From: an uncultured Ruminococcus sp.
GTDB lineage: Bacteria; Bacillota; Clostridia; Oscillospirales; Ruminococcaceae
Reading direction: 5' to 3'
Length of the DNA stretch: 15,838 bases
NCBI GenBank assembly: GCA_937942105.1
Contig: CALDFS010000227.1
Coordinates: 1 to 15,838, forward strand
Position numbers and translations under genes: made by a program. Below the pieces are notes generated by a model. The model ran no database searches. It was not told where the DNA came from and saw nothing but the letters and a program-made list of their open reading frames with translations. Positions 6,543-12,677 of this stretch are shown here, piece after piece; position 1 is the stretch's first letter; each line of letters opens with the position of its first letter.

Positions 6543-6574
6543 CCAACGGCAGACGGTAAAGCATCCACCGTTGG
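6543..6574 (-). terminator. Candidate weak terminator or attenuator after the argC-like gene
   Basis: CCAACGG (6543-6549) pairs perfectly with CCGTTGG (6568-6574) around an 18-nt loop, 13 bp past the argC-like stop. On the minus strand the sequence after the stem is only modestly U-rich (TGTTTATAT), so partial read-through into hflX is plausible. Confidence 0.45.
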
Positions 6575-6587
6575 GAGATATATAATC

Positions 6588-7538
6588 CTAACGCAAAAGT
6601 CCTTTATATTCATCCAGCCCGAGCATAAGGTTCATGCACTGAACCGCCGCGCCCGCTCCGCCCTTGCCCAGATTGTCGTATCTGGCGGCGAGCATACATA
6701 TATCGTTGTCGCCGAAAACGTATATCTGCACCTTCTGCGAACCTGCCATGCCGTTGGCATCCAAAAAGCCGTTGAGGTCTGCCGGGGAGTTGTCAAAGTT
6801 CATAACGTCAATAAGCGGCTCGTTTTCGTATGCGCGGCAGATGTATTCCCATACCTGCTTGGAGTGCAGGCGCTTTGAAAGCGTCCTCAAATGAAGCGGA
6901 ACGCATACCGCTATGCCGTTTCCATAATCCCCTATCATGGGATTTATCGCCGGGCGGTATGAGATTCCGCAGGCGTGCATTATCTCCTTCTGAACCATCA
7001 TGCTCTGGTCCAAGCCGTATATCCTCACGGATGACAGCCCCTGCGGGCGCTTGGGGTCTTCATACATATTTATCATGTTGGTTCCGCCGCTTGAATATCC
7101 CACAACCGACTGTATTATTATAGGATGATACGGCGGCACGATTTTAGCTTTTACAAGCGGGTTAAGGATAAGCGAAGCCCCTGTTGAAATAGTCGCCGGA
7201 AGGGCGGTATACCTTGAAATGGCTATTCTGCGGTGCTGCTCCGGCGAAAGCTCAGGCAGACCGTAAGCCCAGCTTGGGGCAAGGCGGTAGGCGTTTGAGG
7301 TGTCTAACACCTTTGTAGCGCTGTTTTTAATTAGGGGGAGAGTTTCCGTAACCGTCTGCGCGGACTGGCAGAGTATTACTATATCCGCCGTGTTTAAAAG
7401 GTTGACCCTCTGCTCGGGGGTGAAGGTGGATTTATCCTCTAAACAGATAACCTCCAAATCACTTCTTCCATTAAGAAGAGCGCCAATATTAAGGCTGACG
7501 GCGCCATAGTGACCGTCTACAAGTACCTTTTTAACCAT
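6588..7538 (-). CDS. Type-2 ArgC (N-acetyl-gamma-glutamyl-phosphate reductase) homologue lacking the catalytic Cys and His
   Basis: 316 residues aligning end to end with short (type 2) ArgC. Family landmarks are DTSNAYR (79-85), YGLPEL (92-97), GYSSGGTN (147-154), VCVPLHL (211-217) and the C-terminal YDNLGKGGAGAAVQCMNLMLG. Genuine ArgC reduces N-acetylglutamyl phosphate to the semialdehyde with NADPH through a covalent thioester. Here the invariant NPGC segment reads LPAT (113-116), with Thr116 where the nucleophilic Cys belongs. The His-x-x-Glu catalytic segment (HKHLKEM in relatives I recall) reads MMVQKEI (180-186), so the His is gone too. The third glycine of the N-terminal GxxGxxG is Ser15. 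No other arginine genes are nearby. The start has GGAAAGG (complement of 7550-7556), 11 nt upstream. The fold assignment is firm; reductase activity is doubtful. Confidence 0.87.
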   Translation of the reverse strand: MVKKVLVDGHYGAVSLNIGALLNGRSDLEVICLEDKSTFTPEQRVNLLNTADIVILCQSAQTVTETLPLIKNSATKVLDTSNAYRLAPSWAYGLPELSPEQHRRIAISRYTALPATISTGASLILNPLVKAKIVPPYHPIIIQSVVGYSSGGTNMINMYEDPKRPQGLSSVRIYGLDQSMMVQKEIMHACGISYRPAINPMIGDYGNGIAVCVPLHLRTLSKRLHSKQVWEYICRAYENEPLIDVMNFDNSPADLNGFLDANGMAGSQKVQIYVFGDNDICMLAARYDNLGKGGAGAAVQCMNLMLGLDEYKGLLR

Positions 7539-7550
7539 CTGTATCTAAAC

Positions 7551-7562
7551 CTTTCCGGAAAG
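7551..7562. promoter_or_regulatory. Perfect 12-bp palindrome over the argC-like ribosome binding site
   Basis: CTTTCCGGAAAG equals its own reverse complement and contains most of the Shine-Dalgarno of the argC-like gene. It could be an operator or a leader-RNA pairing site that limits translation. Short palindromes also occur by chance. Confidence 0.35.
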
Positions 7563-7683
7563 TATTAATATCAAGCATCTGCGGCGAAAACAAATATCAC
7601 GGGCGAGCGAAGCAGTCTCCCCCAAAAGCAATTCTACAAAAACAGACAGTTTTCACCGCTTGGATATACTCCTATACAAAATA

Positions 7684-7712
7684 ATTTTCACATATTTTTA
7701 GCCGTTTGTCAA
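7684..7712 (-). promoter_or_regulatory. Candidate sigma-A promoter of the argC-like gene
   Basis: On the minus strand, a consensus TTGACA (complement of 7707-7712) is followed after 17 bp by GAAAAT (complement of 7684-7689), preceded by an extended TGT. The implied start near 7677 gives a leader of about 140 nt. The rest of the 440-bp gap 7539-7978 holds that leader, AT-rich sequence, and the sigma-gene control region. Confidence 0.55.
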
Positions 7713-7853
7713 TGCCTAAAAGGTTAATTATTTATTACAATTTAATTTTTTCTCCAATAATAGTGTTTACTTTTTCAAAAAACCTGATAAAATATAAGTA
7801 TACACTGCAATATTTTCAGCCGCTTGGTTGTATTGTAATTGAAACATGAATGA

Positions 7854-7886
7854 ATACCGACTTCCGGGCTTGGGATTTTTCGGTAT
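7854..7886. repeat. 7-bp inverted repeat upstream of the ECF sigma gene
   Basis: ATACCGA (7854-7860) and TCGGTAT (7880-7886) are perfect inverted copies with a 19-nt spacer rich in G and T. It lies between the divergent argC-like and sigma genes. It may be a regulatory hairpin or operator; no T tract supports termination. Confidence 0.4.
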
Positions 7887-7918
7887 GAAGAATTACAGAC
7901 AGAAAGGAGTTCTTGCTG

Positions 7919-7960
7919 AATAACCGATATCTCGCAAAATAATACGGTTATTGCTATAAT
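7919..7960 (+). promoter_or_regulatory. Extended -10 promoter of the ECF sigma gene with an overlapping 8-bp inverted repeat
   Basis: TGCTATAAT (7952-7960) is a perfect extended -10 box. There is no recognisable -35 at 7932-7937. The predicted start near 7967 gives a leader of only about 12 nt. The perfect inverted repeat AATAACCG (7919-7926) and CGGTTATT (7945-7952) spans the -35 region and touches the -10, which is a typical operator placement. Confidence 0.55.
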
Positions 7961-7978
7961 CAGCAAACGTGAAAGATA

Positions 7979-8479
7979 ATGCAAACTAAAGACGTCAACG
8001 TTTACATATCTTCCGTTGTTGATAAATACTCGGACATGGTATACCGCACAGCGTATCACGCCCTGTGCGATACCCACTATGCCGAGGATATCACTCAGGA
8101 GGTATTTCTAAAGCTATGCCGCCTGCTTCCGGACTTCGAGTCGGAGGAGCATGAAAAGGCATGGATTTTAAGAGTCACTATTAATATGTGCAAAAATTAC
8201 AATAAGAAAGCCTATTCCCACCCGAATATCGAGCTTACGGAGAATATTCCCGCAAATGATAAGTACCAATCGGACGGCAGCGTGATGAGCGCAGTAAACG
8301 CCCTTCCCGAAAAGTACCGCACGGCAATCTACCTTTACTACTTCGAGGGCTACCCGATAAAGGAAATAGCGCAGATTATGGGCTCGAATCAGAATACAGT
8401 ATCGTCGCTTCTGATGAGGGCAAGAAAAAAACTTGGCAGTATGCTGGAAGGAGAGTTTGGCGATGAATTTTCTAACTGA
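7979..8479 (+). CDS. ECF-type RNA polymerase sigma factor
   Basis: 166 residues, the usual two-domain ECF size. Region 2 spans about 14-80: YSDMVYRTAYHALCDTHYAEDITQEVFLKL forms regions 2.1-2.2 and HEKAWILRVTINMCKN forms 2.3-2.4. Region 4 spans about 102-153: LPEKYRTAIYLYYFEGYPIKEIAQIMGSNQNTVSSLLMRARKKL gives the helix-turn-helix that reads the -35 box. ECF factors redirect RNA polymerase to a small stress or envelope regulon and are normally held inactive by a co-encoded anti-sigma factor. The next gene overlaps by 17 nt and encodes a membrane protein of that kind. An in-frame TGA (7970-7972) excludes longer starts. The ribosome binding site is weak (GAAAG). No close ECF promoter motif was found upstream, so autoregulation is not evident. 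Confidence 0.93.
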   Translation: MQTKDVNVYISSVVDKYSDMVYRTAYHALCDTHYAEDITQEVFLKLCRLLPDFESEEHEKAWILRVTINMCKNYNKKAYSHPNIELTENIPANDKYQSDGSVMSAVNALPEKYRTAIYLYYFEGYPIKEIAQIMGSNQNTVSSLLMRARKKLGSMLEGEFGDEFSN

Positions 8480-10340
8480 ATATAAAGACGAAGTCGGTTC
8501 TCTTTGTCTGAGCGCCGAGTTCAAGGAGGACCTTAAAAAAGCCTGCATTTCTGAGGCTGCAAAGGCTGTCGGCGAGGATGAAAAGCCCCGGATAGAAGCG
8601 ACCGAGGGCGGAGCTTCAAATAAAGATGTCCTTTCCAAAATGAAGCTCTATAAATACATCTCGATAGCCGCGTGCCTTATAGCGGCGGTATCATCAATAG
8701 GCGTTATTTCGCTGATGACCTCGAAAATTCAGATGAAGGCCGCAGACAATCGCGGATTTGCCGGCGATTATTACGAATCCCCGAATGAAACCGCCGAGGA
8801 AAGCGACGACATTTCACTTTCAGATTTCGATGGCGATTATGATGCGGATGAGTCGGCAGATGAGCCGGTAGTAGCCTCTAACGGCATCGAGCCGCTGTAT
8901 GACGAACCGGTAGAGGGCTACGATACCACAGATAATGCCATTGCGGTTGATGACCCGGTGGAAGAATCCGATTCAGAACTGCCCCAAAGCGATATGTCAA
9001 CCTACTCGATATCCATGAATTCCCCCGACTATGACGGCGACTATAACACCGAGGATTATGTTCTTATGCTCACCTCATCGGCGTATGTTAAAACCGCCAA
9101 CCTCTACGACGACAGCAGCGAGCTTGCAGAGGCTGTCCCCCAGGATAGCTACGCAAATAACATCTCAGACGATGAGGAAACGGCAGATCCGGTAGAGCCG
9201 GCAGCGCCAAGGGAAGCATCCGGCTATACTACCGCCTACAATTTCTACGACCTTCTTTCGGGTCAGCTAAAGCAGGAAGCTGAATCAGGCGGCGCAAGCC
9301 TTGTAAGAATGAGGATAACCGGTATCGACAGCCGCTCAAGCTCCCCCGCCCCGGCGGGAAAATCCTCCTACACGCCGTATAGCGTAAACATCGAATACGA
9401 CTACCTGAACCAGACCGGCTGCAATGTAAACGCGCGCGTTTGGATAAAAGGAACCGAGGACAATCAGATCGATGGTATGCCGATATACGAAGAGGGCGAT
9501 ATCATCCTAACCAGCCTGTATGTAAACAAAAACGGCAGCGTAACCGTTGTTGACGAGCTTTTGTATGACGTTTATACCATGAGCGAGCAGGACATTGCAT
9601 ATCACCGGTACTACGATAAAATCAACCCCGGCTACACCGATATGGGCATTCTGGACGAGGAAAGAAGCTTTGTAACAACGACCGAAAACAACCCGGTGGA
9701 ATACGTTCACAAGGCTGTGACAAAGGAGCTTTCAAGGTATATCCGCCGCAAGATAGTCGGCGAGAATTATGATTTTGTAGACCTTGAATGGCTGGGCAAG
9801 GTAAGCTTTGGCGAGGCTGAGCCTTGGCAGGAGCCTGAGCCGGAAACTGAGGATAACCCGCAGACGCCGGACGATGCTCAGCAGTCAGATAATCAGAGCG
9901 ACCCCGAAATTGAGCCGATAAAGAACGCACGTGTTAGAACCACCGATGAAAAAATGATAATCACCTTTGCCGGCGAGCAGGTCAAGCTGGGCGACGAGGC
10001 AAGCTGTGAATACATTGGATCGACGTTTAAAAACTCCGCAAGCAGCACCAATTCCACCGATTACTATTCAATAGCAATGTTCGTTGGAGGAAAGCTGACC
10101 TTCAGCTCGACCGAAGCCTTCAAGGGCGGACTTACCGAGATAGAGATAACAAACGTTGGATGCCCGCTCGATCTGAGCTTCAACGGAGTAAGCGTGGGCG
10201 ACAGTCTGGAATCGGCGGTAAAGACGCTTGGAATAAAAGACCCGTTAGACCCCAACTGCACACTTACCTACAAGGGAACAACGATTACCGCTACTATGAA
10301 GTTTGAGTATGGTACATTGGCGAAGATAGTTATTAAGTAA
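8463..10340 (+). CDS. Probable membrane anti-sigma factor with a large acidic extracytoplasmic region
   Basis: 625 residues from ATG 8463, chosen because AAGGAG (8448-8453) lies 9 nt upstream; an in-frame TTG at 8433 has no such support. It overlaps the sigma gene by 17 nt, implying coupled translation. Residues 1-60 form a short cytoplasmic helical region (YKDEVGSLCLSAEFKEDLKKAC) in the position of an anti-sigma domain. Residues 64-86 are a single membrane helix. Residues 95-250 are strongly acidic and probably disordered, with repeated DGDYD and DEPV patterns. A globular, mainly beta region follows (about 255-445). Then comes a second Pro/Glu/Asp-rich linker (about 450-485) and a C-terminal beta-rich domain (488-625) with GVSVGDSLESAVKTLG. 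I do not recognise the outer domains. The anti-sigma role is inferred from overlap and topology; no HCC zinc motif is present. Confidence 0.75.
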   Translation: MNFLTEYKDEVGSLCLSAEFKEDLKKACISEAAKAVGEDEKPRIEATEGGASNKDVLSKMKLYKYISIAACLIAAVSSIGVISLMTSKIQMKAADNRGFAGDYYESPNETAEESDDISLSDFDGDYDADESADEPVVASNGIEPLYDEPVEGYDTTDNAIAVDDPVEESDSELPQSDMSTYSISMNSPDYDGDYNTEDYVLMLTSSAYVKTANLYDDSSELAEAVPQDSYANNISDDEETADPVEPAAPREASGYTTAYNFYDLLSGQLKQEAESGGASLVRMRITGIDSRSSSPAPAGKSSYTPYSVNIEYDYLNQTGCNVNARVWIKGTEDNQIDGMPIYEEGDIILTSLYVNKNGSVTVVDELLYDVYTMSEQDIAYHRYYDKINPGYTDMGILDEERSFVTTTENNPVEYVHKAVTKELSRYIRRKIVGENYDFVDLEWLGKVSFGEAEPWQEPEPETEDNPQTPDDAQQSDNQSDPEIEPIKNARVRTTDEKMIITFAGEQVKLGDEASCEYIGSTFKNSASSTNSTDYYSIAMFVGGKLTFSSTEAFKGGLTEIEITNVGCPLDLSFNGVSVGDSLESAVKTLGIKDPLDPNCTLTYKGTTITATMKFEYGTLAKIVIK

Positions 10341-10359
10341 ATATTCAGAGCAATAAAAT

Positions 10360-10398
10360 ACCGGCGAGAGATCGATAATTCAGATCTCCCGCCGGTTT
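10360..10398. terminator. Bidirectional terminator between the convergent anti-sigma and parC genes
   Basis: The 14-bp stem (10360-10373 with 10383-10396, one mismatch) starts ACCGGCG and ends CGCCGGT, with a 9-nt loop. It is flanked by TTTATTAT on the plus strand and by ATTTTATT on the minus strand, so it can stop both operons. Confidence 0.8.
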
Positions 10399-10407
10399 AT
10401 TATGCAT

Positions 10408-12651
10408 TTACAGCAGTGTAAACTGATCCGGATTCTCCAGATCCTTGGCAAACGGTCCCGCAGCGGGAAGCGTTTTTGTTCTATACTTTGAAAGCTCCGC
10501 CGCCTTTTCTTCGGATATTATATGCGCCGATTCCACCTCGGATTTAGCCTTCAGGGTCATTGCCTGAACGCCCTGAGTATCCCTTGCCGCCTTGGGCAGT
10601 ATCATGCCGGTATTGAAGATTATCGCCCTGCCGTTTGTTGAGCGCAGCATCACATTTGCGCCCTCCCCGACATCCAGAATCTCGACAAGCCCGGATTTTA
10701 CCGAGTATGCCTTATTCAGCATTTTGCGGTTGGTTTTAGTCTCATAGGAGCTTAGCGGGACCTTTGCCGCCTTGCCGTTTTTATAGATAAACATAAGGCA
10801 GCCGGAATAATCAAGCGTTGCCGCCATTGCAATAACGTTTTCGCCCTCTTCAAATTTCAGCGTTACCGGTATATAATCGCCTAAAAGGCTCGCCTTTGAA
10901 TCCGCAAAGGACGACGCCTTGGCTTTGTATACGTTTGCCCTGTCGGTAAAGAACAAAAGCTCTGCGCGGTTGTTGGATTCAAGCTCGGTCGTTATAACGT
11001 CGTTTTCCTTGACCTTCTGCTCGCCTGACATTCTAAGCGACTGCATGGTTATCTTCTTGAAGTACCCGCCCTTGGTCAAGAACAGCTTGCAGGGGTAATC
11101 TGGAACCTCCTTGACTACCTTTTCCTCCGGCTCGTCGTCAAGATATATTATCTCGGTCCTTCTGGGCTGACCGTATTTTTCGGCGACCTTTTTAAGCTCG
11201 TCTATGATAATAAGCTTGATTTTGCGGTCGCTGCCTAAGATGTCCCGCATTTCGGCGATGTCCTTTTCAAGCTGCTCTATATCCGCGATTCTGTTTAAGA
11301 TAAACTCGCGGTTCAGGTGCCTTAGCTTGATTTCGGCGACGTATTCCGCCTGAATTTCGTCTATCGAGAAGCCTATCATAAGGTTTGGCACAACCTCGGA
11401 TTCCTCGTCAGTCTCGCGCACTATCTTAATCGCCTTGTCGATATCCAGAAGTATCTTTTCAAGGCCCTCCAATAGGTGCAGGCGTTCTTCTTTCTTTTTA
11501 AGGTCGAACTTTGTTCTGCGGCGAACGCAGTCCATCCGAAAATCTATCCACTCACGGATGATGGCGTTGACTCCCAAAACCTTGGGGTAGCCGTGAACAA
11601 GGATGTTGAAGTTTGCCGAAAAGCTGTCCTGCAATGGTGTTAGCTGGTAAAGCTTGCGCATCAAAGCGTCAGGGTCTACTCCGCGCTTTAAATCTATCGC
11701 GATTTTAAGACCGCTCAAATCGGTTTCGTCGCGGATGTATGAAACTTCCTTCATGCCGCCCTTGGCAAGCTCTATAATCTTTTCGATTATGGCTTCAACG
11801 GTTGTTGTCGGCGGTATTTCGGTTATTTCTATACAGTTGGCTTCCTTATCATAGGAGAATTTTGCCCTGATTTTTACAGCTCCCCTGCCGGTATCGAATA
11901 TCTGACGGAGCTTATCGGCGTCGTGAATCATATATCCACCGCCCGGGAAGTCGGGACCCTTCATAGTCTCCAAAGCGTCAAATTCAGGGTCGCGGATGAT
12001 GGATATCGTCGCCTCGCAAAGCTCCTTCAGGTTGAACGGGCAGACCGCCGAAGCCATTGAAACGCCTATTCCCACATTGGAATTTACAAGTATTGACGGA
12101 AATGTTACCGGCAGAAGCTCCGGTTCCAGCATGGTGTTATCGTAGTTGGGCACGAAGTTTACGGTATCCTTGTCGATATCCCCGAAAAGCTCGTTGCATA
12201 TGGGGTCGAGCTTGGCTTCGGTATAACGCGAGGCAGCGTATGCCATATCGCTTGAATACGCCTTGCCGAAGTTGCCCTTTGAATCGATATAAGGGTGCAG
12301 CAGCGCTTCATTGCCGCGCGCTAAGCGCACCATCGTCTCATAAATAGCCTGGTCGCCGTGGGGGTTGAGCTTCATTGTCTGACCAACGATATTTGCGGAC
12401 TTCGTCTTGGGACCGGTTAAAAGACCCATCTTATACATGGTGTAAAGCAACTTGCGGTGGGAGGGCTTGAAGCCGTCAATCTCAGGGAAGGCGCGCGATA
12501 CTATTACGCTCATGGCGTAGGGCATATAGTTTTTTTCAAGAGTTACAGTTATAGGCTCGCCGACTACCGTTCCCGCGCCGTTTATATACGCCTGCGACTG
12601 CCGGTCGGAAAGCTTGCGCGGCTTTTCATCGGTTTTCTTTTTCTTTGGCAT
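10408..12651 (-). CDS. parC: Type IIA DNA topoisomerase subunit A (topoisomerase IV ParC-like)
   Basis: 747 residues. The breakage-reunion domain carries FKPSHRKLLYTM (61-72), the quinolone-region motif NPHGDQAIYET (96-106) and the catalytic Tyr143 in AASRYTEAKL. The long coiled-coil and C-gate region runs to about 490, ending in DELKKVAEKYGQPRRTEI. A short beta-pinwheel-like C-terminal region follows (about 515-725). A canonical GyrA box (QRRGGKG type) is missing; the position reads SLRMSGEQKVK. That argues for a decatenating topoisomerase IV or a second topoisomerase rather than gyrase. Gln101 stands where GyrA Ser83 is; Glu105 matches GyrA Asp87. The start has AAAGGAG (complement of 12659-12665), 7 nt upstream. 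It lies 26 bp after parE in one operon. The subunits form an A2B2 enzyme that passes DNA duplexes and separates chromosomes. Confidence 0.93.
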   Translation of the reverse strand: MPKKKKTDEKPRKLSDRQSQAYINGAGTVVGEPITVTLEKNYMPYAMSVIVSRAFPEIDGFKPSHRKLLYTMYKMGLLTGPKTKSANIVGQTMKLNPHGDQAIYETMVRLARGNEALLHPYIDSKGNFGKAYSSDMAYAASRYTEAKLDPICNELFGDIDKDTVNFVPNYDNTMLEPELLPVTFPSILVNSNVGIGVSMASAVCPFNLKELCEATISIIRDPEFDALETMKGPDFPGGGYMIHDADKLRQIFDTGRGAVKIRAKFSYDKEANCIEITEIPPTTTVEAIIEKIIELAKGGMKEVSYIRDETDLSGLKIAIDLKRGVDPDALMRKLYQLTPLQDSFSANFNILVHGYPKVLGVNAIIREWIDFRMDCVRRRTKFDLKKKEERLHLLEGLEKILLDIDKAIKIVRETDEESEVVPNLMIGFSIDEIQAEYVAEIKLRHLNREFILNRIADIEQLEKDIAEMRDILGSDRKIKLIIIDELKKVAEKYGQPRRTEIIYLDDEPEEKVVKEVPDYPCKLFLTKGGYFKKITMQSLRMSGEQKVKENDVITTELESNNRAELLFFTDRANVYKAKASSFADSKASLLGDYIPVTLKFEEGENVIAMAATLDYSGCLMFIYKNGKAAKVPLSSYETKTNRKMLNKAYSVKSGLVEILDVGEGANVMLRSTNGRAIIFNTGMILPKAARDTQGVQAMTLKAKSEVESAHIISEEKAAELSKYRTKTLPAAGPFAKDLENPDQFTLL

Positions 12652-12677
12652 TGGTTTGCTCCTTTATTTATGTTAAA

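Noticed and set aside
7840..7863. ECF-type autoregulatory promoter (TGAAAC at 7840-7845 with CGACTT at 7858-7863)
   Set aside because: The spacer of 12 bp is shorter than the usual 15-17 bp and the -10 match is poor.
7885..7923. Twelve-codon leader peptide (ATG 7885 to TAA 7923) before the sigma gene
   Set aside because: There is no RBS before its ATG, and it ends upstream of the predicted promoter of the sigma gene.
8433..8462. TTG at 8433 as start of the anti-sigma gene
   Set aside because: ATG 8463 has a well-spaced AAGGAG; the TTG has none and would add ten unconvincing residues.
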